DNA from: Caedibacter sp. 38-128
GTDB lineage: Bacteria > Pseudomonadota > Alphaproteobacteria > Caedimonadales > Caedimonadaceae
Assembly: GCA_001898705.1 (NCBI GenBank)
Contig: MKUU01000016.1
Location: 18,114 to 82,113, forward strand
Direction of reading: 5' to 3'
DNA: 64,000 bases
Shown here: positions 9,314-18,799 of the stretch, piece after piece
How positions within the stretch are numbered: position 1 is the stretch's first letter
How the letters are laid out: every line of letters starts with the position of its first letter
The notes under the pieces: model-generated
The model's database searches: none
What the model was told of the DNA's origin: nothing
What the model saw: only the letters and a program-made list of their open reading frames with translations
Translations under genes and position numbers: made by a program

Positions 9314-11215
9314 TTGAACAATTTAGGTAGAAATCTCGTTTTATGGATTATTATCGGCCTCTTCCTTACAGCCGTTTTTCATATGTTCCAAGGCGGAAAA
9401 GAATCTCCTCACAATAAAAACCTCATCTTTTCAGAGTTTCTAAGTGATATTGAACAAGGAAATGTTAAGGACGTTATCATTAAAGGCGATGTTGTCAGTG
9501 GACGTTTATCCGATGGTCGCACATTCTCAACTATTGTCCCTAACTACCCTCAACTTGTTGAAAGACTCACCGAGAAAGGGGTTGCGATTTCTGTGGCGCC
9601 CGCTGAAGAAGGTGGATCAACCTTTTTTCAAATTTTGGTCTCTTGGTTTCCGATGCTTCTGCTTATTGGTGTTTGGATTTTCTTCCTTCGTCAAATGCAA
9701 TCAGGCAATAATCGAGCTATGGGATTTGGAAAATCACGTGCAAAACTTTTGAATGAAAAATCAGGCCGCATCATGTTCTCGGATGTTGCTGGATGCCAAG
9801 AAGCAAAAGAAGAAGTCTTTGAAATCGTGGAATATTTAAAAGATCCACAGAAATTCCAAAAATTAGGCGGGAAAATCCCCAAAGGTGTCCTTTTGGTAGG
9901 CTCTCCAGGAACGGGTAAAACACTTCTTGCACGCGCGATTGCAGGTGAGGCTAATGTCCCCTTCTTCTCAATTTCTGGCTCTGATTTCGTTGAAATGTTT
10001 GTTGGTGTTGGTGCGAGCCGCGTTCGCGATTTATTCGAACAAGGCAAGAAGAATGCACCCTGCATTATTTTTATTGATGAGATTGATGCGGTAGGTCGTC
10101 ATCGCGGCGCTGGTCTTGGTGGCGGCAACGATGAACGTGAACAAACCCTCAACCAATTACTTGTCGAAATGGATGGCTTTGAGTCAAATGATGGCGTTAT
10201 CCTGGTGGCCGCAACGAATAGACCTGATGTCCTTGACCCTGCTCTCATGCGCCCAGGCCGCTTTGATCGTCAAGTTATTGTCCCCTTGCCAGATATCATT
10301 GGACGTGAAGAAGTCCTCAAAGTTCATATGGCAAAAGTTCCTCTTGCCCCTGATGTCGACGCGAAAGTGCTTGCCCGTGGAACACCTGGTTTTTCTGGAG
10401 CTGACCTTGCCAATCTTGTGAATGAAGCGGCCCTTAATGCTGCTCGCCAAAATAAGCGTGCGGTGACGATGAGCGACTTTGAGTACGCTAAAGATAAAGT
10501 TATGATGGGACCTGAAAGACGTTCCATGGTGATGACCGATGAAGAAAAGAAATTGACGGCTTATCACGAAGCAGGGCATGCGATTGTTGCCCTTCATACG
10601 AGTGAGTCAGACCCTATTCACAAAGCAACAATTATCCCAAGAGGCCGAGCCCTTGGTATGGTTGTACGCCTTCCAGAAAACGATCGCGTTTCCATGTCAC
10701 GAGCAAAACTTCTCGCTGACCTTGCTGTCGCCATGGGCGGACGAATTGCTGAAGAACTCATCTTTGGCGCTGAAAAGATTACCACGGGTGCTTCGTCAGA
10801 TATCCGCCATGCAACCGACGTTGCAAGGCGCATGGTCACTGAATGGGGCATGAGCGACGTTATGGGACCTCTTAGTTATGGTGAGCCGACACAAGAGGTC
10901 TTTTTAGGGCATGCTGTGACACAGCACAAAAACGTTTCTGATTCAACAGCGACTCAAATTGATAAGGAAATCCGAAAGATTGTTGAAAATTCTTATGATC
11001 AAGCTCAGAAAATTTTGAAAGATCATATCGATCATTTACATGCTTTAGCAAAAGGTTTGTTAGAATATGAAACACTTTCTGGTGAGGAAATTAACGCTTT
11101 ATTAAAAGGGGAAAAGATTGAGAAATCAACACCCACATCACCTGACAAGCCTAAAAAGCCTCGCTCTTCAACGCCAACACGTAAGCCAACTCTTTCTCCA
11201 GAACCCTCTGCTTAA
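9314..11215 (+). CDS. ftsH: ATP-dependent zinc metalloprotease FtsH
   Basis: Inner-membrane AAA+ protease for membrane and regulatory proteins. The 633-residue protein has two transmembrane segments (about 7-24 and 105-126), Walker A GSPGTGKT at 196-203 (Ser in place of the more common Pro), Walker [10 protein letters not shown], the second region of homology MRPGRFDRQ, and the zinc site HEAGH at 418-422. Start is TTG 9314 preceded by GAAGGA. The tail after residue 605 is Pro/Thr/Ser/Lys-rich. Placement after tilS is conventional. Confidence 0.98.
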   Translation: MNNLGRNLVLWIIIGLFLTAVFHMFQGGKESPHNKNLIFSEFLSDIEQGNVKDVIIKGDVVSGRLSDGRTFSTIVPNYPQLVERLTEKGVAISVAPAEEGGSTFFQILVSWFPMLLLIGVWIFFLRQMQSGNNRAMGFGKSRAKLLNEKSGRIMFSDVAGCQEAKEEVFEIVEYLKDPQKFQKLGGKIPKGVLLVGSPGTGKTLLARAIAGEANVPFFSISGSDFVEMFVGVGASRVRDLFEQGKKNAPCIIFIDEIDAVGRHRGAGLGGGNDEREQTLNQLLVEMDGFESNDGVILVAATNRPDVLDPALMRPGRFDRQVIVPLPDIIGREEVLKVHMAKVPLAPDVDAKVLARGTPGFSGADLANLVNEAALNAARQNKRAVTMSDFEYAKDKVMMGPERRSMVMTDEEKKLTAYHEAGHAIVALHTSESDPIHKATIIPRGRALGMVVRLPENDRVSMSRAKLLADLAVAMGGRIAEELIFGAEKITTGASSDIRHATDVARRMVTEWGMSDVMGPLSYGEPTQEVFLGHAVTQHKNVSDSTATQIDKEIRKIVENSYDQAQKILKDHIDHLHALAKGLLEYETLSGEEINALLKGEKIEKSTPTSPDKPKKPRSSTPTRKPTLSPEPSA

Positions 11216-11297
11216 AGGGGGACAGGAGAAAAAGGTGGACAAATAAACGTCATTTCGAGGTCTCTTCATCCATACATGTGACCGCCCTAAATAATAT

Positions 11298-11606
11298 TTA
11301 GTGAAGACTTGATCCCACAAATTTTTTATGATGGAGAAGATTTAAAAGCTCTTTTGTCCGCTTCCCTGATAAGCCATTTTTTTGTTCAAGAGTAAGATCT
11401 TTTTCTTCTTTTTTAAGATAATTTTTTCCTTGTTTCGTCAAATCAAGTTGCTTCGATTTGGAATTTTCAGAAGGATGCGACCATATTCTAGAAAAGGTAT
11501 CTTCTTCTTGTCCAAAAGTCGTTACGGCCTCCCCTTTAAAAGAAAGAAAGATAGACGTGGTAACTAACAAAGAAGTCATCACCTTTGTTGTTAAGATATA
11601 TTTCAT
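11298..11606 (-). CDS. Small exported protein of unknown function
   Basis: A 102-residue reading frame from ATG 11606 with an N-terminal signal-like segment (VMTSLLVTTSIFLSFKGEA) followed by a Lys/Gln/Leu-rich polar region. No domain is recognised. Base composition and the export signal resemble the other accessory proteins in this part of the window. The ribosome binding site is weak (AGATCAGAAAT), so the assignment is tentative. Confidence 0.5.
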   Translation of the reverse strand: MKYILTTKVMTSLLVTTSIFLSFKGEAVTTFGQEEDTFSRIWSHPSENSKSKQLDLTKQGKNYLKKEEKDLTLEQKNGLSGKRTKELLNLLHHKKFVGSSLH

Positions 11607-11916
11607 ATTTCTGATCTTTTTAAAGTTTAACTATATTGCTAGAGTAACAATTTAAAGTTAATACTTCCTTAATTTTGCCATAATGTAATAATGATTATGA
11701 AGAAGCTGATATGCTATTTTTCTTTGCCATAAATAAGAATAAGATATGTTTTAATTAAGTTGCAAGAAGTGCATCTCCAGAAAGTAGGTTAAGCGTAATT
11801 TTATACAGGGCTTACAATGTACAAGTACAAAGATTCTTCAGTATCATTTTACTAAGACAAAGGTGGCACTTATACTCTACTTTAAGACCTTGATTATCGT
11901 GTTTTAGGATGTTTCC
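11607..11916. other. Intergenic region, no gene seen
   Basis: About 310 bases between a minus-strand small exported protein and a broken plus-strand short ORF. It is AT-rich with stops in all frames; I see no RNA gene, clear hairpin terminator or convincing promoter pair. Confidence 0.5.
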
Positions 11917-12093
11917 ATGGGAAAAATCACTCAGCTTTTTAGGGGCATCGCTGTTGCTGCGCTTAAATGGGTTTGGACAGCAGCATTGTTTACTGATTAG
12001 CCCAATTTTGTTGTGGCTTTAAATGTTCTTATGATTGATGAGATGGGGCATTTTTTGAATAAAAAAAGTAAAAGTGGTGTTTCTAATCATTAA
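11917..12093 (+). pseudogene. Short ORF split by an in-frame TAG
   Basis: From an ATG at 11917 (AGGA about 9 nt upstream) the frame reads MGKITQLFRGIAVAALKWVW then TAALFTD, an amber codon at 11998-12000, and then continues in frame to a TAA at 12091-12093 with PNFVVALNVLMIDEMGHFLN. The whole would be a 57-residue small protein with a hydrophobic first half. The good start context and unbroken frame on either side of a single stop suggest a recently interrupted small gene. The parent family is not recognised; a real 27-residue peptide is the alternative. Confidence 0.4.
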
Positions 12094-12184
12094 TCTATAA
12101 TAACATCTATTTTCAACTTTACCGAACCTAGGAATCATGCTAATTAGACAAAATCATAAGCCATTTTTATTTAGGGAAAAGCTC

Positions 12185-13111
12185 ATGAATATCCAAAAAT
12201 ATTTTACATTCTTAAGCTTAGTTGCCTTTTTGACTAAATTCTCGTGTGCAAGCGAAATGACAGAAGAACAACACGAAAGTCATAAAGCCCAGTGGCATGA
12301 GCTTAATCAGAAGTATGCCCCTTTTATTGTAGGATATCATAATGATAATGTCTCAAAAGAAGATGATGATTATCATTTTAAAAGATCACAATCATTAAGA
12401 GAGTACTCTATTACAGAAGCAATGCTAGAAAAAGCTGAGAATAATTATCAACTCTCTATAGAAAATCCAAATGTACTTAGAATTTTAAAACGAGGATCTA
12501 CCTTAAAAGAAAAATTTTTCGACTTCGACCCTTCTCTTACCTCTTTGTATAAGCTCAAGCACATTGAAAAGAATAAAAACTCAGAACGACAAGTAGAACA
12601 AGATATTGCCTTTTTAGATGTTTTCAATGGCTATATGGGATATTGCAATCTTTTTGTAAACCAGAATCTTATTAAACAATTAGATCAGCATATTTTCAGA
12701 TATGGCTATAGTGAAGCTATAAGAGCATCTGAACATATTTCTGGATTAGATTATGCTATAGATTACCTTTTAGATGAAACTAAACTTAAACATGGCTGTA
12801 TAACACATATTTATACGGATGAATGGGCAAAAGAAAAAGGTTATGCGACACTCATAATAAAGCTGGGGGTTGATCTTCTTTTTAAAACAACTGACATCCA
12901 TTTCTTAGTTACTTCAATCTCTTATCATCGTGTTGGATCCTGGAAAGCCTTTAAGAAAAATGGTTTTACTGAAATGGATGATGAGAAACCTCAAATTGAT
13001 CTCCAAATTGAAGGATTAGAACCATTTAAACCAGTCTTCTACTCAGGACATGGTGGTAACTATTACCTCTCACGTAAAGTTTGGGAACAGAACTTAGCTA
13101 AGTATCTTTAA
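12185..13111 (+). CDS. Exported protein with GNAT-like acetyltransferase region
   Basis: A 308-residue protein beginning at ATG 12185, chosen because AGGGAAAAG lies just upstream and the N terminus is a typical signal peptide (MNIQKYFTFLSLVAFLTKFS-CAS). The first two thirds are Lys/Glu/Asn-rich without a recognised domain. The last third has the layout of a GNAT fold: a strand (ITHIYTDEWA), an acetyl-CoA pyrophosphate loop-like KEKGYATLIIKLGVDLLF (compare Q/R-x-x-G-x-G/A), a strand (IHFLVTSI), then SYHRVGSWKAFKKNGFTE, which matches the N-x-x-A-x-x-x-Y-x-x-x-GF ending. An exported GNAT-like protein in an endosymbiont suggests activity on host targets, but this is inference. Confidence 0.65.
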   Translation: MNIQKYFTFLSLVAFLTKFSCASEMTEEQHESHKAQWHELNQKYAPFIVGYHNDNVSKEDDDYHFKRSQSLREYSITEAMLEKAENNYQLSIENPNVLRILKRGSTLKEKFFDFDPSLTSLYKLKHIEKNKNSERQVEQDIAFLDVFNGYMGYCNLFVNQNLIKQLDQHIFRYGYSEAIRASEHISGLDYAIDYLLDETKLKHGCITHIYTDEWAKEKGYATLIIKLGVDLLFKTTDIHFLVTSISYHRVGSWKAFKKNGFTEMDDEKPQIDLQIEGLEPFKPVFYSGHGGNYYLSRKVWEQNLAKYL

Positions 13112-13285
13112 TTATTGGCAAGCCTTCGGCATGTTGATTGCATAAGGATCCTCTGTATAGTCAATTGGAATTTTAGCCTGAAGCGTTCCGCGATGAAACG
13201 CAATACTGAGAACTGAAAGCAAAAGAGCTGACAAAACGAGTAGACAGCGCTTCAACCACTTGTTCTTAAAGAATTTTTTGAGCAT
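13112..13285 (-). CDS. Small single-pass membrane protein
   Basis: A 57-residue minus-strand frame from ATG 13285, preceded by GGGGTGGGA, to TAA at 13112. The sequence starts with a basic segment (MLKKFFKNKWLKR), has one hydrophobic helix (CLLVLSALLLSVLSIAF) and a short polar tail with IPIDYTEDPYAINMPKACQ, so an inner-membrane protein with a periplasmic C terminus is likely. Its stop abuts the stop of the convergent GNAT-like gene. It is not recognised as a named family. The good start signal and sensible topology support a real gene. Confidence 0.6.
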   Translation of the reverse strand: MLKKFFKNKWLKRCLLVLSALLLSVLSIAFHRGTLQAKIPIDYTEDPYAINMPKACQ

Positions 13286-13414
13286 CTTTTCCCACCCCTT
13301 TATATCAATATCACTTTAATTTTACATTATCTTAAATTGTTTAAGTTTTTATTAAACTTTTAAGGTAAGACTGCATAAATAAGTAACCATTTTTATAAAA
13401 CAACAGGGGACGGG

Positions 13415-14203
13415 ATGGTTTATAGATTTGTTTTTTTCATCGTCAGTTTTCTGGACACCTCACCGCTTTTTTCAAAAGCGCTGAATCATCATCATTATAC
13501 AAATCATATGCGGCATATAGAAAACAAACATCAAATTCCTGCAGGCCTTTTAAATGCCATTGCAAAGGTCGAATCTGGTCGATGGAGCGAGAAAGAAAAA
13601 CAACTTGTCTCCTGGCCTTGGGTTATTCATGCGAAGGGTGAAGGACATTATTTCCCAACAAAAGAACTTGCCATTGAAGCCGTTAAGAACCTCCAAGCAC
13701 AAGGAATTAAAAACATTGACGTTGGGCTCATGCAAATTAATCTTTTGTATCATCCTGATGCCTTTGAAACACTGGATCACGCTTTTGACCCCAAGCATAA
13801 CATTGAGTATGCGGCTCGCTTTTTGGAAGGTTTAAAGCAGAATCACAACTCTTGGCAAAAGGCCGTTGCTTATTATCACTCAGCATCCCCCACCCATCAT
13901 CGCCCCTATTGTAAAAAAGTGCTTCAAACATGGCGTGAAGAGCAAAAAAAGAATCCACGTCAAGCCTTGCTCCAAGAAAGATTTGCGTCTCAAGATCTTG
14001 TTTCTTTCGATTCAAAACCTGGCCAAGAACGTAGAATCATTACCCCACCGATTGACCGCCTTAAAATCTTTAAGGAACGCATGCAATTCCGCTATTATCA
14101 AGTGCGCGACCGCATTGTTGAAACTCAAAAATTGCGACGGGGAAAAGTCTACCGTTTGAAACCTGTGGGGTATAAGGCTTCCGCCCAACCTCAAGCGAAG
14201 TGA
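13415..14203 (+). CDS. Lytic transglycosylase, SLT domain
   Basis: A 262-residue exported protein (signal-like FVFFIVSFLDTSPLFS). The SLT/lysozyme-like domain spans about 28-175: catalytic Glu53 in AKVESGRW, then IDVGLMQIN and the AYYHS motif with conserved Ala-Tyr. Such enzymes cleave peptidoglycan for remodelling or to let envelope machines through; the AIAKVESG ... GLMQIN spacing resembles VirB1-type transglycosylases, but no secretion-system genes lie nearby. The C-terminal 85 residues are basic and not recognised. ATG 13415 follows AGGGGACGGG. Confidence 0.88.
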   Translation: MVYRFVFFIVSFLDTSPLFSKALNHHHYTNHMRHIENKHQIPAGLLNAIAKVESGRWSEKEKQLVSWPWVIHAKGEGHYFPTKELAIEAVKNLQAQGIKNIDVGLMQINLLYHPDAFETLDHAFDPKHNIEYAARFLEGLKQNHNSWQKAVAYYHSASPTHHRPYCKKVLQTWREEQKKNPRQALLQERFASQDLVSFDSKPGQERRIITPPIDRLKIFKERMQFRYYQVRDRIVETQKLRRGKVYRLKPVGYKASAQPQAK

Positions 14204-14316
14204 CACTTGAAGTTATTCAGCAACACAACGCTAAGCTTTTCCATTGACAGACCCAAGAGCTTATTTACATAGCTCCAAAAAGCATCCCTCACTTCTGCGG
14301 CTTGTTTTAGAGAACA

Positions 14317-15423
14317 TTACTCAACTGTTGCCAAATGAGTTTTTAAAGTCTCAATAATCCACTCTTTATGAAAAGAAAAAAGGGCTATTTCCCCATCAGC
14401 AATTAAAAATTGGTGAGCAGAAGCACTGTTTGCCTGATAAAAAGGCGTAAAGTATGGATTAATATCAGAGACAATGATTGGTCGCTTTACTTCCTCATTT
14501 TTTTGCAGCGTTGCAGCAGATTTCTCTAGTTCTGCAAAATCAGCATCAAAAACATTTCGATATTTTTGGTAATGTTTTCTTTTTATTATAGGCTCTCTTT
14601 CAAAATTGCCTATATGGCCTGATGAAATAACCCCTAAAAATAACCCTCCCTCACTAAAACAACCTCCTCCACTATCCCCACTGCAAGCAAGACCACTTGG
14701 CCTCCTCAAAAATTCCATAATAGGCTCATTATTTATGAAGGTTAAGGCCTTCCACGGTGTAACGTTGAGTTGAGCCCCAGTGGGAAATGTAAAATTTACC
14801 TGGCAAGCCCCTTCAGTAGCACCTGAGAAAGTTAATATCTTTTCAACATTCTGTAACTTATTATAAGCAGAATGGACATAAGAATAAGAAGCTCTTTTTT
14901 CTTGGTCTACTATATCAAATTTCCCTAAAAAGTGACCTGTTATCCCGTATCCTACTTGTATTACATGCTTATTTATTAATTCTTCATAAGGAGATCTCTC
15001 AGGTTGCACACTCAAGATAGATAATAAAGGTTTCTCTAGCACAAAAGCAGCAATATCATGACTGCTGGGAGCCCACTCATATTTTTTATAAACCTCAGTA
15101 TACTGAGGATGTATAAAAGCCTTTCCCTTCACAGGCTCTTCATCTCCGCAAGTAAATACGGCTTCATTGCTATCTTCTTCATCAAAAATATGGGCGCAAG
15201 TAATGACCACCCGATTAGCAAGTTCAGGAATTCCAACATCAACGAGCGTACCACTTCCAAAAGAAGGTTCAGAAGGTAAAGAAAAATAACCAACACTTGG
15301 AAACTGTTTTCCTAAATTGATAAAATCTTCATCACCCTCATCGGTAAAATGGTAGCTTGCATAAGTATCTACGTGAAAAGTTAAATTTAATAATGAAATT
15401 AACAAGAATACATATAAATACAT
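14317..15423 (-). CDS. Secreted trypsin-like serine protease
   Basis: A 368-residue protein with a signal peptide (MYLYVFLLISLLNLTFHVDT-YA). A chymotrypsin/trypsin-fold peptidase domain carries the triad His78 (VVITCAHIF), Asp123 (SSHDIAAFVL) and Ser251 (ACSGDSGGGCF), in the right order and spacing. Cysteines in the mature part could form disulfides in the periplasm or outside. The final 100 residues are not recognised. Secreted proteases of this fold in an intracellular bacterium may act on host or envelope proteins. It stands alone on the minus strand, convergent with the transglycosylase. Confidence 0.85.
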   Translation of the reverse strand: MYLYVFLLISLLNLTFHVDTYASYHFTDEGDEDFINLGKQFPSVGYFSLPSEPSFGSGTLVDVGIPELANRVVITCAHIFDEEDSNEAVFTCGDEEPVKGKAFIHPQYTEVYKKYEWAPSSHDIAAFVLEKPLLSILSVQPERSPYEELINKHVIQVGYGITGHFLGKFDIVDQEKRASYSYVHSAYNKLQNVEKILTFSGATEGACQVNFTFPTGAQLNVTPWKALTFINNEPIMEFLRRPSGLACSGDSGGGCFSEGGLFLGVISSGHIGNFEREPIIKRKHYQKYRNVFDADFAELEKSAATLQKNEEVKRPIIVSDINPYFTPFYQANSASAHQFLIADGEIALFSFHKEWIIETLKTHLATVE

Positions 15424-16032
15424 TGCTTTAATATTGTCCTTGGGTGACTGGTTTAAGAAATTAATTTAGTATAATTGGCAAATTAATTTCAATTATTAAT
15501 TACGCATACCTCCCTCATACAAAGAACCGCTGATGCACAAGAGGCCGCTTATAAAATATACTTTGTCAAAGATCCTATTTTCATCATTTACATGATGAAT
15601 TCGACGGTCCGTTGTCTCGCATTTTTAAGACATAAGGCACTGTTCCGTCTTAAAGGACGGTTAATCTCTTTCTAACCCTCAATTGTATTGTTTACTGTTA
15701 ATCCAAAGAGTGACGCTTTTACACGCTGCGCTAAAAATATATTTTACTCTTTAACCCCCTATGGAAAAGCAGAGGTTTTATAGGCTCTTTTATCAAAGTG
15801 GCTTTGATGCTCATGCTTCTTGAAGAGATCTTTAAATAATTTCTTGTTTTTAATATTAATTTTCATTTTTATACTCCCTATTTTTTTATATTATTTATAT
15901 TTAAAACATTTTTCAGAATGGCCTTACTCTGACTCTTTACTATAGTCCTTTCAGTATATCTTAAATGTAACAAAAATTCAAGAAAATTGTACTTATTTCA
16001 GTAAAAATAATTTTATTAATTTTAAAATAAGA
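15424..16032. other. Intergenic region with one weak short ORF
   Basis: About 600 bases with no clear gene. A minus-strand 35-codon frame at 15759-15866 starts at an ATG with GGGAG 7 nt upstream and encodes a Lys/His-rich peptide (MKINIKNKKLFKDLFKKH...); it could be a small protein but nothing else supports it. A small hairpin CCGTC/GACGG lies near 15645. No RNA gene or promoter is convincing. Confidence 0.4.
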
Positions 16033-16033
16033 A

Positions 16034-16058
16034 AGAGAGAAGTGAAAACCTTCTCTCT
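16034..16058 (-). terminator. Terminator of the LRR gene
   Basis: A 9-bp stem (16034-16042 with 16050-16058) and 7-nt loop lie just after the LRR stop codon; on the minus strand it is followed by TTTCTTATTTT. Confidence 0.75.
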
Positions 16059-16068
16059 TCCTATTATT

Positions 16069-17292
16069 TCATTCTTGCACCAAGGACAAAAACGTTGCCT
16101 TCCGTTTTTGATTAATCATTGATAAACGATTTCCTTCTTCAAAATCGGGATCCAATTCTGAAAAACTTAAGCACAAATTCTGTGATAATAAACGACTGAT
16201 TATCTTTTGAGTTTCAGAAGAAAAAGACTCACTACTTATATTAAGTTCAGTTAATGTCGTATTAGCTATGAGAATAGCATTTAACAGCGCCTGTAAGCCT
16301 TCCTCTTTTTCATCCAACGAATTGGCATCCATAATGAGCGTTTGAAGGCTTGTATTTACGGTGAGAGATTTTGCAATTTGCTGGAGATTCTCTTCTGGTA
16401 AATCAGTTCCCGTTAAATCAAGAGAAGTGAGAGAGTTATTAACAGCCAACATTTGTGCAAGATGATGGAAGTTTTCTGGTGTACTGGTACAGCCTGATAA
16501 ATTTAATTTTTCAAGCACTGTATTTGTCCTGAGAGCTGAAGAAATGTTCTGAAGATTGTTACTTGTAAGGTACACACCCGTAATTGCTAACTTAATCAAG
16601 GATGTATTATGAGTTAACTTTTCTGCAAAGAGATCCAGATCTTCTCCTTCATAAAAATTATCCTAGAGAGAAATAGAGGTCAGATGTGTATGATCTAAGA
16701 CTTTGTGTATCTCTCTGTTAAGAGAAAAGTTATTAACGAGAGAAAGTGAGTTAAGTTTTGTCAAACTTTCGACAAGTTGGGGGAGGAAATTATGGTGAAG
16801 CTCTTTAAACATCGCTTCATCAATAATAATTCTTTGAATATCTTTTTCACAATGAGCCGTTCTTTTCATTGAATGGAGTTTTTTTTCTGTTCCATTGTCA
16901 TTAATAATCTCTGATGCGAAAAAACTCCTATCTGTTACTTCACAGTCCTTAAAAAAATGAGATGGGACTTCTGGATGGAGATGTTCTAATGTTGTCGTAT
17001 GATCTTTAAGCGTTTCTGGTGCAATTAAATCACCATTGATTTTTAAGCGACGGATATTGGTAAAGAGCTTAAAGTTATTAAAAAAATAGGTAGGGTCTAT
17101 CAGAGTCTGATTCGAAGAGACCTTGATATTGCCGCTTCCGACAACGACTTCCTCTGCATCATGATTATAAGGAGCCTTTGTCTGAGCCTTTATTTCTTCA
17201 TTTTCATTGTAAGAGGCAAATCCTTCAAAAATGAGAATTGTGATTGACGTTAGAAAAGACAAAGTCAAATTTAATATTTTATTTTTAACCAT
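16069..17292 (-). pseudogene. Exported leucine-rich-repeat protein gene interrupted by an amber codon
   Basis: Minus-strand frame from ATG 17292 (GAGG 5 nt upstream; signal peptide ILNLTLSFLTSITILIFEGF-AS) to 16665, then TAG at 16663-16665, then continuing in the same frame to 16069. The amber codon falls inside the repeat array: HLTSISL-stop-DNFYEGEDLDLFAEKL. The downstream part has clear leucine-rich repeats of about 28 residues (NNLQNISSALRTNTVLEKLN, NFHHLAQMLAVNNSLTSLD, NLQQIAKSLTVNTSLQTL), the ribonuclease-inhibitor type. Intact, this would be an exported LRR protein of about 407 residues, a typical host-interaction protein. As it stands it is a pseudogene, or a truncated protein of about 209 residues. 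Confidence 0.75.
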
Positions 17293-17539
17293 ATTCGCCT
17301 CATTAATATAAATTAAAACACCTTCAATATTAGAAATAGTAATGAATAATAATAATTCAATATAGAAAATTATTTTTATAGACAAAATATACTTTAATAA
17401 TTTCAAATATTAAGAAAGGAAGAAAAATTAATTCCTGTTTATATTCAAAGAAAATTTGGCAATAGCCTGATAGAAGAGTTCAAAAGATGGATAATATATG
17501 TTTTTCACAACCTTTTACTTAAAGAATTTTTAGGCCCTA

Positions 17540-17562
17540 AAAAAAGAGGGACTTGCGTCCCC
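17540..17562 (-). terminator. Terminator of the patatin gene
   Basis: On the minus strand GGGAC-gcaa-GTCCC (17548-17552 with 17557-17561, a stable GNRA-like tetraloop) is followed by TCTTTTTTT, just after the patatin stop. Confidence 0.85.
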
Positions 17563-17586
17563 CTTCTTCTTATTTTTAAACGTATT

Positions 17587-18633
17587 TTAAATAAAGTCGT
17601 GTTCAATCTCAGCTGTGGTTTCTTTGCCAATCTTATCAAAGTTTTCACGCAACCACTCACGTCCCATCCGACGGCCTGCTTGGAAAAGATAATCTAAAAA
17701 GTCCGGATCTGCACAAAATCCGCTCGCACGATCAATACTGCCAAAGAAAGCATCATCGCGAATCATATGCATATGCAGGCGCTTAAGCTTTCCTGCAGGA
17801 ATCGTGCCATTATCGATTAATTGTGTAATGAAATGGATGGATCTCATCTCGCGCGTTAAACAAGCGTTTTGTGTAATTTCTCCCAAGCGATTTGAGATTT
17901 CGTGCGATGTATAAGGCATCTTTGGATCATGAACACGCCGGATCTGAATCACGAGAATATCAGGCGTTTCACAATTATAAATTAATGGATAAATGGGTGG
18001 ATTTCCAATAAAGCCACCGTCCCAATAAAATTCACCATCAATCTCACGTGCTTGAAAAAGCGTTGGAACACAAGCACTTGCCAAGACAGCCTCTTCGGAC
18101 AACTCTTTACCAGAAAAGATTTTCAATTTTCCGGTTGCAACATGCGTTGCGCATAAGAATAATTTTGGATCTGTTGATTCTGCTAATGCATTAAAATCAA
18201 AGAGTTCTCTGACCACTTTTTGCAAAGGGTGCGTATTCATCGGATTCAACTGATAAGGCGATAAAAAGCTCGACATATATTGCATCATAATAAACATCGG
18301 ATTGCTTGAAATATCAAAATCCTTAACCAGCTTCTTGATGGGATTCGGCTTGATAGGGCTTGTTTTAGAAGATTCACCGATCTTATGCCAAAGACGCGTT
18401 AAATATTCACGTGCTCCTTGATTGCCATTCCTGAGCAATCCCATTGCTGTTGCTGTGGCATTCATCCCGCCAGCGCTTGTCCCTGCAACACCTTCAATAT
18501 CAATCCTATCGTCTTCTAAAAGAGCATCCAGAACACCCCAAGTATAAGCTCCATGCGAGCCGCCACCTTGCAAAGCCACACTAATGCGCTTTTTTGTTCC
18601 TTTTGTCTCTTGCTGAGTTTTTGTGTTTGCCAT
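17587..18633 (-). CDS. Patatin-like phospholipase
   Basis: A 348-residue protein from ATG 18633, chosen because AAAGGAGAAAACGAC precedes it. Patatin domain: oxyanion loop GGGSHGAYTWG (23-33), nucleophile Ser53 in GTSAGG, and the catalytic Asp205 in WDGG, giving the Ser-Asp dyad of the family. It is expected to hydrolyse acyl groups from phospholipids or other acyl lipids. There is no signal peptide; patatins of intracellular bacteria are often exported by specialised systems and act on host membranes, but a role in the bacterium's own lipid storage or turnover is equally possible. It has its own terminator and stands alone. Confidence 0.9.
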   Translation of the reverse strand: MANTKTQQETKGTKKRISVALQGGGSHGAYTWGVLDALLEDDRIDIEGVAGTSAGGMNATATAMGLLRNGNQGAREYLTRLWHKIGESSKTSPIKPNPIKKLVKDFDISSNPMFIMMQYMSSFLSPYQLNPMNTHPLQKVVRELFDFNALAESTDPKLFLCATHVATGKLKIFSGKELSEEAVLASACVPTLFQAREIDGEFYWDGGFIGNPPIYPLIYNCETPDILVIQIRRVHDPKMPYTSHEISNRLGEITQNACLTREMRSIHFITQLIDNGTIPAGKLKRLHMHMIRDDAFFGSIDRASGFCADPDFLDYLFQAGRRMGREWLRENFDKIGKETTAEIEHDFI

Positions 18634-18799
18634 GTCGTTTTCTCCTTTGACAATCAAGTCTTTTAAACTTTTTTAGCGATTCTATGCGGCTTGCTATCGT
18701 CCATCAATCATGTTGCTCTTTTCTTTTACTATTCAAAATTAAAGTTAATTTTTCGTAACTTGCCCTGGATTTTTTAATAAATAGGCCTAAACTGATGAT

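Noticed and set aside
10184..10597. Long open frames opposite ftsH and similar ones opposite lon, clpX and the ETF-QO gene
   Set aside because: They are shadows of strongly conserved genes on the other strand and match nothing known.
15564..15618. Dispersed repeat shared with 63791-63838 (TGTCAAAGATCC and CCGTTGTCTC)
   Set aside because: The two shared words are only 12 and 10 nt long and in a different order; within reach of chance.
245..17292. Stop-codon reassignment as an explanation for the three in-frame stops
   Set aside because: Both TAA and TAG are used as normal ends of core genes here (for example mlaD and pyk end in TAG), and the interrupted genes are all accessory, so gene decay is simpler.
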